A DNA stretch of 64,000 bases. Source: Chaetomium olivaceum. Taxonomy: Eukaryota > Ascomycota > Sordariomycetes > Sordariales > Chaetomiaceae. Positions 34,125 through 45,439 of this stretch are shown one piece after another; the stretch's first letter is position 1, and every line of letters begins with the position of its first letter. The position numbers and the translations under genes were made by a program. Location of the stretch: the NCBI GenBank assembly GCA_039881045.1, contig JAYWVB010000022.1, forward strand, positions 248,001 to 312,000, written 5' to 3'. The notes below the pieces were generated by a model that made no database searches, was not told the origin of the DNA, and saw only the letters and a list, made by a program, of their open reading frames with translations.

Positions 34125-35403
34125 CTAGGTCTTATCCAGCGACGCCCGACTTTCTTTACCCCGGTTCTTGTGGTTTCGATACTCTTTTTCGAGAGCTATC
34201 TGGACTTCGACTCTCTTGTACAAGTCCCAGTCATCTAGGTGCGATGGCCGTGGGATCTTCATGAGTTCCGACATTGCTGGTTGGCCAGGCACCTTCTCAA
34301 GGTTTACCTCCAGGAGGTAACCTCCGGTGGTGCGGCTACGCCTCTCGTTATATCTCAGAAGCTTCCACCTAACCTGATGATCAGCTCAATACCAAAATGC
34401 CCTTAACGGTGAACATACAAACCATCGTTCCGAATGCCGATCGTGGGAGCAAAATGACTCCGCAGCTGATAACCTCTTAGAACACGCAGTTGTTTCCCGG
34501 TTTGGGAGAGAAGACCCGGGTGCATGTCCGCCAGTGTTCCCTCGGAGAGGTATTTGACTCTGTTGTGGCCAGCATTGAGCTCCCTTCCTGTCAGAAGAGG
34601 CAAGGCTAAAATACCATCGTCTCCTCTGCTCGTCGTGTCGCGATCTGTACCGATCACGCCGTCTAAGTGAGCACAAGCTAGGTTCAACCACCACCTGCGA
34701 GAGCAGTTAATACATGAGCATTACAGCAGGATGTCAGGAGATCATACCCTCCCGGCTTGAATGGGGCAGTTTCCTCGGGGCTATTTACCGGCCCTGGCCC
34801 GTTTCCTACTGTCGACCCCGAAGCAATACCCCTATCAGTGGATGGGCTTTCTTTGAGCCGCCATCTCATGGTCAGGTCATTGGCACGTATCTCGTCAATC
34901 ATAAGATAGTCAAATTTCAAGCGTGCCCGCCACATCCTTTCCAGTCTTTCAGCAGTGACAGCGTCATGGATGAACCTCGGAGCAAGAGTGAAGGGCATCT
35001 CGCCGCACTGGATCAGGTCGGCAACCAACTTATCCAAACGGGCAAGCTTGATCGTCTCGAAATCGAGAGTCGGCATGCCATTTGCTTCCTCCAGCACCGC
35101 GAGCTCCATGAAGAAAGACATCACGTCCGCATCGGGGCCAAAGTGACCCTGTTTGGCGAGTGATTCTCTCACCGAGTCTGACAGCTCGAGCAAAGCTTCA
35201 GCACCGAAGTTGGCTTGCGGTGGGGCAGCTCTGTGATTATGGGCGAGGAGATTCGGAAAGTAAGAGGCTATTGTTTTATGTCAGAACTCACGGAACCCCT
35301 TAGTGATTAGCGGGCATGCATACGCACATGACAAGGCGGCAACTGGTCCAGAGCGCGGGGACACATCACCACCTTCCCAGGGTGTATGAGGGAGCTGGCT
35401 CAT
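34125..35403 (-). CDS. SRA-YDG domain protein (putative modified-DNA reader)
   Basis: SRA-YDG domains (UHRF1, SUVH, bacterial modification-dependent nucleases) flip out and read methylated or hydroxymethylated cytosine. The core is spliced from exon 35266-ish to 34748, then 34694-34415 (or -34419), then 34373 (or 34368)-34125. Diagnostic features are HLDGVIGTDR near the start, LPLLTGRELN, GKQLRVLRGYQLRSHFAP, and GIRNDGLY, which is the YDG-type motif. A C-terminal strand region (GGYLLEVNLEKVPGQPAM) and MKIPRPSHLDDWDLYKRVE follow. The 53 bp intron (34695-34747) has GTATGA and CGCAG borders. The last intron has two solutions, 41 bp with a GTTCAC donor or 50 bp with GTATGT. The N-terminal exon (35403-35324, MSQLPHTPWEGG) joins by an unresolved junction. 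A helical N-terminal region (about 60-150) precedes the domain. There is no RING or SET domain. Confidence 0.72.
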
Positions 35404-35868
35404 GCTGATATTACTGATGCGATCATCTTTAGGATACATTCTTCTCCCCGGATCGTCCAGCAGAACGAGAGACGGCCACGAGGCACTCCGTTCATGGTTG
35501 TGGAACCTTTTGCAGACGCCCTTCCTCACGGTGTGAAAGAACCATCCCTTTTGCGCGCAGCCGAGGCTCGAAACCGGGGTCTAAAGCATAAGTACCTGCT
35601 CCAAAGATATCTTGTTAACATGCTGGTGGCTGTTTCCAGGATAATAATGAATGTCGACTAGGAGTGGGTGTTTCAGGAAGTGAAGAAGGATAGATAGGTA
35701 AACGTAGGGCCGTAGGGTGCGTAGATGGAGGCGAATAGGTTTTTTGGTCTTCTTTATCTTGGATATTGCCTCAGGTACTAAGTCGGCAATAGCTGCGTCG
35801 AGGGCTCCGAGACCGAAAGAACAACCCCAGTAACGCGACTTCCAGATGCGATCACCCTCAACCTCACC
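35404..35868. other. Intergenic region between SRA-YDG and neurochondrin-like genes
   Basis: Upstream region of the SRA-YDG gene. The frame of its first exon stays open up to 35529, so the start could lie further out. No other gene is seen. Confidence 0.45.
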
Positions 35869-38055
35869 TCAGCGCAGTGCAGAGAGAGTCCCCACCACAT
35901 CCTCAAGCTCCTCCTCCAACGCCTTATCCCCCTTCACCGCCCCCCTCAGCCGATTCGCGACACCCAACACCGCACTAGTCGAGTGCACATAGCGCTTCTG
36001 CATCCCAGGGTGCGCATTCACCAGCAACGTCGCAACCAGCTGCAAAACCGCAACCTGACACTCCACCACCACCGGCGGCTGCGTCCCCTCCGGCACATCC
36101 CACGCAGCCACCTTAGTCACCACATCCATCCAAGCCTCCCTCGTCCCAGGCGTCTCTTCCTCCGCAATCTGCAACAACACGCGCACAATCTCGACCCCCC
36201 TAGCCGCCGCCTCCTCCTCCTCCTCCTCCTCCCCCCCTCCACCTCCACCTCCCTCCTCCCAGCCCGCCGCTCCCCCAACGTCCCAAGAACACCCAACAAA
36301 TCCCCCACCAACACCTCCCACCCCCCATTCGCAAGCACCGTCTCGCGCCCCTTCCGCTCCGCAACAACGCCCTCAAACGCAACTAGCACAGCACGACGGA
36401 AATCTAACCGCCCCTGCCCCTGCACCTTCTCTTCCCCGTTTTTCTTCGCCGTCGCCATCTCGCTCCGCTGGTACAGCTCCACCAGCATGTCCGCTAGGCC
36501 ACTGGCCTCCTTGCGCAGCAGCTCGTTGTCGTCCTCGCGGATCCATAGGGCTAGTGCGCGCACGGCGGCGAGGATCAGCGGGTCGGCGGCGGCGCTACGC
36601 TCCTGGTCGGAGGCGTCCCACGCCAGGGCGGGGTGGGAGGTCGTGGTGGTGGTGGTAGTTCCGGTGGTACCAGTCCCACTGTTCGGGGTTGTGGTGGTGG
36701 CGGATACGGAGCCCGCGCGGGCGTCTGGGTGCAGGCCCATGGCGCCGGCGACGGCGGCGTCCCAGCGGTCGCGCAGGTACTCGGTGGTGAGGGAGAGGGT
36801 TTCGGAGATGGACTTGCGGAGGTGCAGGAGCAGGTCTGGGGAGATGGTCCAGGGGAGGTCGGAGGTGGAGTCCATGGAGCGGAGGAGGTAGCCGGTGAAG
36901 TGGGAGAGGGTGTTGTAGGCGGACGTGAGGCGGTGCGAGGTGGCGGGGTAGGTCGGGGAGTTGAGCTGCTCGAGTAAGGTTGGGAGGGTGGCGCGCAGGT
37001 CGACGAGCATGAGGTTGATGAGAAGGTAGGAGAAGGGGTTTGAGGAGGAGGAAGTGGTGGTGGTGTCTTGTTCGGCGAAGAGGAGTTGGGGTGCTTGGAA
37101 GGGGTAGAGTTCGAGGAGCGCCGCGGAGAGGTTGGTGAAGGCAGCACGGCCGGCGGCGGTGGGACGGCTGACGACGAGGTCGCGGATGAATTTGCCGATA
37201 GATGGAAGCCATTTTGGATCAGATGGCACAATCTAGTCGTTGTTAGCCAATCTGTTGTTGTTTGGTATCGACACTCAGGGGTAACCGACGTCTGGCTCTA
37301 ACCGCGGCAGCAAGCTTGCGAGGAAGCTCAGCAGGGTGACGGCGTCGGTTCCCTTGAAGGATGCAACGAGACTGCTGATTGTGGCGTCAATCTTGATTCT
37401 CAAGCTGTTCTTGTCTGACGCTGCCGTCATGGCATTAAGCCACGCATAGAGCAAGACGTCGAGGGCAAGGGGCTGTGAAGGCGCGATCTCTGTCAAGGGA
37501 GATAGGTCTTCTACCGCTGTGAAAGTGTGGGCACCATCCGGCTGGCTCACGAGGCTCACTAGAGTCTCGAGGGTCAATCTTGTGGTCTCGTCGGAACTAT
37601 TCCATGGTCAGTCAACAAGTGCTCGTTACCCATCCCATGGGCTGTCAGTAGGCTGTGAATGGGCAAACTCACCACTGTAGGAGACAGGCCACGAGCTGCG
37701 GTATCCTGTCCACCAGTTTGGGACTCTTCTTTGCAGTCTCAGGAAGTAGAGCAGCAAATGTATGAAGAACAGAGACAGCCAAGTCCAGCATATCATTGGA
37801 ATCCTTGCACCGTGTATCTGATGATTTTTGTTTTGACCCAGTCTTGATCAGCCGGTCCAGAAATTTGGGTGGGATGCTCTCCCAGAGCGACACGATGACC
37901 TCCTCATCGTTCGGTAGCTCTGGCGTGTTGTCGAGAACAGATTTGAGGAGTGCAAGACCGACAAACCGTGAAGTGTCGTCTTTTGCACCTAGCAGTTCCT
38001 GGATCTTTTGGATGGAGGGGGCCTGTTCCTCGGAAGGAGGGGCACTCTCGCTCAT
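35869..38055 (-). CDS. Neurochondrin-like (DUF1941) armadillo-fold protein, one frame break
   Basis: A large helical-repeat protein of the neurochondrin type; its fungal function is not established. Exons 38055-37673, 37596-37290 and 37232-35869 give about 684 aa once one base is allowed for. N-terminal blocks resemble the family: IQKIQELLGAKDDTSRFVGL, LLKSVLDN and FLDRLIKT. Repeated amphipathic helices follow (LDLAVSVLHTFAALL, SLRIKIDATISSLV, LTLLE-type helices). The middle intron uses an atypical donor (GTCGGT), so the junction at 37290 could be shifted. A one-base loss in the GAG/C7 low-complexity stretch at 36215-36240 interrupts the frame. After it, GVEIVRVLLQIAEEETPGTR continues to LEDVVGTLSALR and the stop codon. 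A run of Glu codons adjoins the break. Confidence 0.78.
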
Positions 38056-38562
38056 TTTGAGCTTGATAGAGTTCTTGTGAAATATGAAGGCCGTGTATAC
38101 CTCACACCATGTTTCGGCGTTATTCCAGATTAATGTATCTCAGCGAAGATGAGTGTAGGTTGCCTTGTTCTTGATGAATGAACCACTTGATAGGTACCTA
38201 TCCAATACTTCGTAAAGTACCTTTACTTTGGGCTATCCGTCGGTAGCGAATCCCGTCATACAGGGGCCAAGTCGTCTGGGTCTGGGGCTGAAAGCCTCCT
38301 CTGCGGCGGGGCTGCAGGCGCTGATCTTCAGCTGTAATAAACCTCCAGTGAGGGACTTGCCATGTACGGGCACGGGCCATCCATCAATGTGGTCCAAATC
38401 AGTGCCTTTGGCGATAAGATAACCAACACTCTGCAACACCAACACTGCGACGCGCAAGCCAACGACGACGAGGACTCGAGTTCCAGGACGCCGAAAGTCC
38501 CCGTTACCTTTGGGCAGTTTGACCAGGCCGATGAGAATGGCGGATACACCATCTCGCCCAGC
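38056..38562. other. Divergent promoter region, neurochondrin-like / CLC
   Basis: The CLC frame is open from an ATG at 38362, and 38362-38562 could encode an N-terminal extension including VPVTFGQFDQADENGGY. Otherwise this is the shared promoter. No separate gene is seen. Confidence 0.45.
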
Positions 38563-41492
38563 ATGCCCCCGACGAATCACACAATGAACAATGGGACATC
38601 GAGTTCGGGGCCCTCAACCTCGCGACCCTCAAACGGCCAGGGTCAGGGCCATGGCAATGGCAACCCCTACAGTAACCCGTACGCCCACGACGACGACGAA
38701 GACGACGATGAACTCGATCTTCTAGGGGACGATCCCCACCCCGCCAACGACGCAACCTCCATCCTCCGCGACGACCCCCTCCAGACCGACCTCTCCTCCC
38801 CGCTCACATTCAAGCGCAAACAGAAACAACCCAGCCTCCTCTCCCAACCCTCCCGCCTCATCACCGCCCTCACCGGCCGCCGCCCCTTTGCCTCCACCTC
38901 CTCCCCCCGAACCAGCCACGACCTGCCCCGTCCCCACGCAGCAGCATCACAACAACCCCCACCCCTCCGCCTCGAAACCGCCCCCGGCCCATCCACCCAC
39001 CTCGGCGCCCTCCCCCACCCCAGCAACAACACCACCAAAGACCCCGCAGACGCACCACCCCATCCCCACGACTGGTACACCGAAGGCCCCGGCCGGCGCG
39101 TCGGCTACGCCGACCTGACGGCCATCGACTGGATCTTCGAGTACACCAAGGAGCGGCAGCGGCAGCGCGCGCTGCACGCCCACGCGCCGCTGGGCCACCC
39201 TTTGCTCGGGTACCTGAGCCGGCTGCTCGATGCGAGCCACGTGTGGGTGGTGCTGGTTATGCGGGCTGGCCGTGGGCGTGCTGGCGGCGGGGATTGACGT
39301 CGCTACGGATTGGCTGGGGGACGTGAAGCATGGGTTTTGTTCGGGGGAGGTGGATGGGGGCCGGTTTTATCTGGGCAGGACGGCGTGTTGTTTGGGGTAT
39401 GATGAGGGCAGTCAGTGTCGGGGGTGGAGGAGGTGGGGGGATGTGTTTGGGGCGGGGGAGGGAGGCGGGAGGTGGGTGATGGAGGGGGTGGTGTATGCGG
39501 TTTTTGCGGTAGGTCGCTGCTATGAGAGTCGATGATGGGTGTGGAATGGAGGCTGACGGGAGAACAGGTTACTTTTGCGCTTTCGGCGGCCGTGTTGGTC
39601 AAGGAGTATGGCGTGTATGCCAGGCACAGCGGGATACCGGAGATCAAGACGGTGTTGGGGGGGTTCGTGATCAGGAGGTTTCTAGGGATATGGACTTTGA
39701 TTACCAAGTCGTTGGGTTTGGTAGGTTCTCCTAGCCTATATGGGTGTGCGGATGTTTGCTGACCTGACAGATCCTTGCCGTGGCGTCTGGCATGTGGCTG
39801 GGCAAGGAGGGACCGCTGGTCCATGTTGCGTGTTGTTGCGCCAATATCTTTACGAAGCTGTTTCCTAGCATTAACAATAATGAAGGTATGCCAGCCCACT
39901 CTCTGATAGTAAATGACCATGGGGCTGACAACACCAGCGCGGAAAAGAGAGGTTCTGTCCGCGGCGGCAGCCTCTGGCATCTCGGTCGCTTTCGGCTCAC
40001 CCATCGGCGGTGTGCTGTTCTCCCTCGAGGTATGACCGCCCACTTTCCATACATACACTACGTGTTCTAACCTTCGCAGCAACTGTCTTATTACTTTCCC
40101 GACAAGACCATGTGGCAGAGCTTCGTCTGTGCCATGACAGCGGCCATGGTTCTGCAGGCCTTCGACCCATTCCGGTCGGGTAAACTGGTCATGTACCAAG
40201 TAACATACACAACCAGCTGGCATGGCTTTGAGATCGTCCCGTTCATCCTCCTGGGCATCCTCGGTGGCATTTATGGCGGGCTGTTTATCAAGGCCAATAT
40301 GATGGTTGCCAGATGGCGGAAGTCTACTTCTTGGCTACCCGGCCCCGTCATTCAGGTCGTCATCGTGGCGGCCGTTACTGCCCTCATTAACTATCCCAAC
40401 CGCTACATGCGTTCCGGGAATTCCGAGTTGGTGTCGAATCTTTTCGCCGAATGCACGGAGCAGTTTGATGATCAGTTTGGGCTCTGCAAGACCGGCGCCG
40501 CTTCTGCGGCCACCATCTTACTACTCATCTTTGCCGCGCTTCTCAGCTTTTTCCTCGCCGCCATTACGTTCGGCCTACAGATCCCGGCCGGCATCATTCT
40601 GCCCTCCATGGCCATCGGGGCTCTCACAGGACGCGCCATCGGCATCATCATGGAGATTTGGCAGACCAACTACCCCAAATCCATCGCCTTCCACACCTGC
40701 GAGCCCGACATTCCATGCATCACCCCCGGCACCTACGCCGTCATCGGCGCCGCCGCCGCACTAGCCGGCGTCACGCGCATGACCGTATCCATCGTGGTCA
40801 TCATGTTCGAGCTGACGGGCGCGCTGAACTACGTCCTCCCCATCATGATCGCCGTGATGATCTCCAAATGGGTCGGCGACGCCTTCTCGCGGCGCGGCAT
40901 CTACGAGTCCTGGATCCACTTCAACGAGTACCCCTTCCTCGACCTCTCGGAAGAAACCACGCCCATCCCGGACATCCCCGCCTCCCAGATCATGACCCGC
41001 ATCGAAGACCTCGTCGTGCTCACGGCAACAGGCCACACCATCGCCTCGCTCACCTCCATCCTCGACGCCCACCCCTACCGCGGCTTCCCCGTCGTCTCCG
41101 ACCCGCGCGACGCCATCCTCCTCGGCTACATCTCGCGCGCCGAATTGGCTTACACCCTGCACACCGCCACGCAGCCCCCGCGCTCCTTACCGCCTGAGAC
41201 GGAGGCTTTTTTTGCGCATCAGCCCATGGCTGACCCCCGCTCTACCCTCGACTTGCGCCCCTGGATGGACCAGACCCCGCTTACCTTGCCTGCTCGCGGC
41301 CGTCTGCACCTGGCTGTTAGCTATTTTCAGAAGCTTGGGTTGCGCTATGTGCTGTTTGTGGATCGGGGGGTGTTGCAAGGGCTGTTGACGAAGAAGGATG
41401 TGTGGTATTTGCTGAACGGGGCGGAGGAGACGAGGCGCACGAGTGGTGGGGAGTGGTGGTGGTGTGGTTGTGGGGGGGTTTGGCGGGTTTGA
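38563..41492 (+). CDS. CLC-family chloride channel / Cl-/H+ exchanger with tandem CBS domains
   Basis: A membrane chloride transporter, probably of an intracellular compartment or the plasma membrane. Exons 38563-39508, 39568-39720, 39771-39885, 39938-40029 and 40080-41492 give about 905 aa. An acidic, disordered N terminus (DDDEDDDELDLL) precedes WIFEYTKERQRQR and the membrane core. CLC pore motifs are SGIPEIK (39628-39648), GKEGPLVH (39801 on) with the gating Glu, and GLQIPAG (about 40570). The helix-R region follows in VGDAFSRRGIYE. Two CBS domains close the protein: QIMTRIEDLVVL through GFPVV, and LRYVLFVDRGVLQGLLTKKDVWYLL. One extra base at about 39255-39270 (after SHVWVVLV) breaks the frame. 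The next frame past 41440 stays open to 41646 and may be the true C terminus. An upstream ATG at 38362 is possible. Confidence 0.88.
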
Positions 41493-42110
41493 GGGTGATG
41501 GGTTGGGGGTAGGGGGTGGTGATTTGGGTTTGGGCGTGGCGAGGGAGGATGGGGATGCGGAGAATGCGGGCTTGTTAAGGGCGGTTGGGCTGGGTGAGGA
41601 GGCTGGGCTTGCGAGTCCGGGAGTGGATAATGGGAGTATATTGTAGTGTATGTGATGGTGGTGGTGTTTTTATAGCGAATAGAGGGCTGGCCTATTTGGG
41701 CTGTTTCGATTTATGGACCTCGTTTTGGTCTATTAGAATCTCATGTACCATTGCAACTGTATTCCGCGTTTTGAACTCATTGGCAATCTTAAGTGATTGC
41801 TAAAATGTAGGTTGACACCATGCTGGCATAACTGAATGATACCCGTCGTCCACCGTAACGTTACAGATTACATAGGATCGTAAAGTTACCAGGAAGGTGG
41901 GTGTAATTATCCCAACCTTGATAGCGTGTTGTACCCTTGCTACCCGACTTGGTAATGGACCCACTATCAACTTACCTCACCGGGTCTCATCTCAACAACC
42001 TTCTTTATGTCGAACCAACATCGTCATTACGGTACATCCTCCCGATATCGTACTTCTGTTTATTTGTTTACTCGGTGAATTATACTAGAACAAAAAAGTG
42101 GAAGCATATC
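41493..42110. other. Tandem intergenic region CLC to proline-rich gene
   Basis: 3' region of CLC and promoter of the next gene. The first 150 bp may still be coding if the CLC C terminus is shifted. The remainder is AT-richer and featureless. Confidence 0.45.
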
Positions 42111-43488
42111 ATGTCACAATACAAGGACATCCTCAAAAAGGGATGGCATCCAGAAAAGGACGGGACGGGCCTGAGGGACCAGATGGTATGTAATTCAAGT
42201 GCCTTACTATGATATGTTGACATCCATGCTAATACTTCCTAGAAAAGCTTAGTTGGCCGTGGTGACGACGTATGTGTTTTATTTCTAGGTCACGTCCACC
42301 AACGTCACTAACCATGGGGAACAGCATACCCGCCGCAACGATCATGTCGCCATGCCCATCACATCGCTACGTGACCCAGCCAGCTTTGCCCCTCCACCCA
42401 AACGGCATCCCAACGCATCTGTCGGAGCGACCAGCCCAGCAACCTCCTCATCGCCCGCCTCTCAGACCGGTCCCACCATCCCCCCACGAGCAGGAACAGC
42501 CGCAGACCCGACATCAAACGAACCGCCCGCCCCTCCCAAACCATGTCGCCTAGACACCACCGGCCTCTCCACATCCCACCTCCCGCCACCGCCAGGTAGA
42601 ACCGACGGAGCGGGTAGCCGCCCTACCCCGCCCACACCGCAGTCAGGCGGAGGCAGAGCGCCTCCCAGCCTCCCACCGCGCCTCCCACCACGATCGTCCA
42701 CCTCCTCCCCAGCAACGCTCTCCCCTTCCTCACCAGCCCTCCCCGCCCGGCAACCTGCTGCCCCAGGCCCGGAGCAGGGCTACATCAACCAATCCGCAGT
42801 CAGCCGTCTCGGTGCGGCAGGCATCTCCGTCCCAGGCTTCGGCATCACCCCGTCATCGTCATCATCCACCACCACCGCCCCCGCCCCCGCCCCCGCCCCA
42901 TCACCAACAAACACCACAACAACAACCACCCAACAAAGCCCCTCACACATGAGCGAACTCCAATCCCGCTTCAGCAAACTCAAAGCCTCCAGCCCATTCT
43001 CCAAGAACGCGGCCCCCGGACCTGAACCCAATGACGGCGGAGGCGGCACGACCCTCGCCCAAAAACAAGCAGCCGTGCGCACAGTCACCGCCTTCCGGAA
43101 CGACCCGTCCTCGGTCTCGCTGTCTGACGCGCGGGCGGCGGCGTCCACGGCAGAGAATTTCCGGCAGCGGCATGGGGAGCAGGTGACGGGGGGGTTGAGG
43201 GCGGTGGGGGGGTTGCAGCAGCGGTTGGGGAATATTGGCGGTGGTGGGAATATTGGCGGTGGTGGGAATGGTGGGAATGGGAGTGGTGGAAGTGGGATGG
43301 GGGCTGGGGCTGCGGTTAGTGGTATCGCGGCGCTGGCGGGGAAGAAGAAACCGCCTCCGCCACCGCCGCCGAAAAAGAAGCCTGGTTTGTCGGGAGGGAC
43401 GGTAGGCACGGGACAGGGGACGGGGCAGGGTGATGGTGAGGATGATGCGCCGCCGCCGATTCCTATGGCGACGAAACCGAGGTTTTAA
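42111..43488 (+). CDS. Proline-rich SH3-ligand protein, verprolin/AIM3-like, probable cortical actin factor
   Basis: A disordered Pro/Ser/Thr-rich protein of 421 aa. Exons 42111-42185, 42243-42269 (a 27-nt micro-exon) and 42325-43488 are all joined in phase 0. The N terminus MSQYKDILKKGWHPEKDG and the block MPITSLRDPASFAPPPKRHP are ordered-looking and resemble ascomycete proteins annotated as AIM3-like. Numerous PxxP and polyproline SH3/profilin ligands follow, including KKKPPPPPPPKKKPG near the C terminus. GYINQSAVSRLGAAGISVPG and SVSLSDARAAASTAENFRQR are likely conserved islands. The C terminus ends PPPIPMATKPRF. Function is inferred from composition; the AIM3 link is from memory and not certain. 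Confidence 0.75.
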
Positions 43489-43754
43489 AAGGGTCTGGGT
43501 CGGGTTTGAGAAATGTGGTCCATCGGATCGGTGCGTTCATTTGAGCATGGCATTACACATTGCGAGCATTACAAGCGGAATCAGATATGGGTTTGACTCG
43601 TCTTTGTTGATGGGCACCGATAGTCGGGCTGTAATCGCCACGAAACTATTAAAGCGCACGACTGTGCGAGCACAGTACCTAGATATTCCAAGCAAAACAG
43701 AGACGTGCCATCGAGTCCATGCGGTAGAGGGTATACGGGCACAGCCCCGGTGCC

Positions 43755-44597
43755 TTACACCTTCATCTCCTTAAGGCCGTGCTTCCACGCAACAACATAA
43801 GGGGTGGTACCATCCTCGCGGTAGTTGAGGAGGACGATCCTGCGCTGGTTAGCGACGATTCTGGTTTATAAAAGACAAAAAAGAATGATACTCACATCCC
43901 ATCGGGGTTCATGGACTCGCCGGTGTAAAACTCCCAGTCCTTGAACTTGGCGAGGATGACATTCTTGGCGTACGCTTGGGCCTTGGTCTCGAACTCCTTG
44001 ACCTCATCCTCCGACTTCCCGATCTCCTGGAGATGCTTCTTGACGGCCTTCATGTACCCTATTATGTGACAGTCCAGTCAGCGACTGTTTCCTGTAGATT
44101 GCTAGGGAAGATGGTTTGGGGGGGGGGGGGGGGGGGGTTACCCTTCAGGTAGGTGAGATACGACTTCTTGTCGAAAGAAGTGCTCTGAAGACGGAAAGAG
44201 TTGACGATGTTGTTGACCTTGATCTCCGTATCCTCGACGCCCTCCTCGGCCTCCTCGGCAGACGCGTTGGCACCGGTGTCTGCAAGAGATGTATTAGCGT
44301 CCACCCCATGCTTTCTGATGCTCCCCAGCGCAGATTGGCATATTCGCAAATTGGCAGCCAAGGGCCAGATGGTACGCACCAACTTGAACGGCGCCCTCGG
44401 TGATCATGGCGCAGTCGGCCTCGTAGACGATGCCATCGACCTCCTTGAGGTCGTACGAGTCCGAGATGATCTCGTCGCCGGTGATAACGTCCTAGCGGCG
44501 GAGCTTGTGTTAGCGAACTTGCGCCCATGCGCGACACAGCGGGCCGCCCGCTGCAGTCGTTCGTGAGTATGTCCTGTCTCACCTTGTAGATAATCAT
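43755..44597 (-). CDS. Translationally controlled tumour protein homologue (TCTP / Tma19)
   Basis: An abundant ribosome-associated, microtubule- and calcium-binding stress protein. Exons 44597-44583, 44491-44380, 44279-44142, 44058-43896 and 43839-43755 give 170 aa, the family length. The first exon codes only MIIYK. The sequence continues DVITGDEIISDSYDLKEVDG (TCTP signature 1 region), ITEGAVQV, an acidic loop, then VNNIVNSFRLQSTSFDKKSY and the helical hairpin YMKAVKKHLQEIGKSEDEVK. It ends with FKDWEFYTGESMNPDGM and IVLLNYREDGTTPYVVAWKH, which match the family C terminus. The third intron (44059-44141) contains a 20-base poly-C/poly-G tract. Confidence 0.97.
44118..44137 (+). repeat. Poly-G tract (20 nt) inside a TCTP intron
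   Basis: Twenty consecutive G on the plus strand, poly-C in the TCTP pre-mRNA, lie just downstream of the donor site of its third intron. Confidence 0.9.
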
Positions 44598-45439
44598 CTT
44601 GAAGACTGGTTTGTTGAATCTGGCGAGATAAGTAGGTAGGGTAAAGATTGTCTGGACGAGGCGGCCTGCAAGAGAAGGTGGGTTAAATCGTGGGAAAAAA
44701 TTGAGCGGGGGCAAAGAGATCGAGGAGGGGTACTCCGAGCGTAGGCGGGGCAGCTTTTTCTGGCGACGGGGAAATTCTAGACCAACTGTGCGCCCACCTG
44801 GCTCCAGCCCGAATGCTCAGACGAACAGACCAAAATAAAAACTTACCCCAGTCAGGGGGGCCAGCCCACACATTGCCTGATGATCTATTGACCAGTGCAC
44901 CAGACACGATTAAGGTTCTGGATCTGCTATTCTCTCTTCCCGTCTACAATATCTTAAACCAGTATACCCCCGGCTTTTCTCTCTTCATTGCACTCCTCGC
45001 TTGCACTCCACGTCGAAACGTTCCCTGAGCGTGAGCCGGATTGCAGGTTCGGGTACGGTCATCTTAGCCACTGCCCCAGTCCATTTAAACCCCAAATTTG
45101 GCTTGTGAGCTGGGGAGCTGGGGTTTTGTTAGTGTACCGAATGTAAAACAGACTATGGACTCGCGTCCTCGTATAGACCCGCATCATAGTATATAAAGCA
45201 GACCCTCTGCGGCGTCCCTTTCTTGTCCTCTAGACTCTATTCCTCCCTTATCCCTTTCGCTCAATCCTTGTCTTCATATCTCGTTCGCTTTTCCCCTGCC
45301 CCCTTCATCCTGCAGCTCGCCGGCTAACGTCGCCTGCGTTCCGACACTCGTTTCGGCCGGCTGGATCTCATTTTACATGCTCTCTCGCAAGTCTGACAGT
45401 CCACGCTTCCCTCACACAAAATCTCATCCAACACCACTC
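44598..45439. other. Divergent promoter region, TCTP / barrel protein
   Basis: TCTP leader and upstream region at 44598-45060, then the TATA-containing promoter and CT-rich leader of the next gene. No additional gene is supported. Confidence 0.55.
45190..45197 (+). promoter_or_regulatory. Probable TATA box
   Basis: TATATAAA, followed by a long CT-rich leader (45220-45300), lies about 245 bp upstream of the ATG at 45440. This is typical of strongly expressed or inducible fungal promoters. Confidence 0.5.

Noticed and set aside
35268..35323. Simple 56 bp intron joining the first SRA-YDG exon at 35267
   Set aside because: The GTATGC donor leaves two bases pending while this acceptor needs one, so frame is lost. 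Acceptors 40-45 bp further in (CACAG or CACAGAG) are better but unresolved.
39240..39300. An intron to explain the CLC frame change
   Set aside because: No GT/AG pair gives a plausible intron without deleting membrane-core residues; a single-base insertion explains it better.
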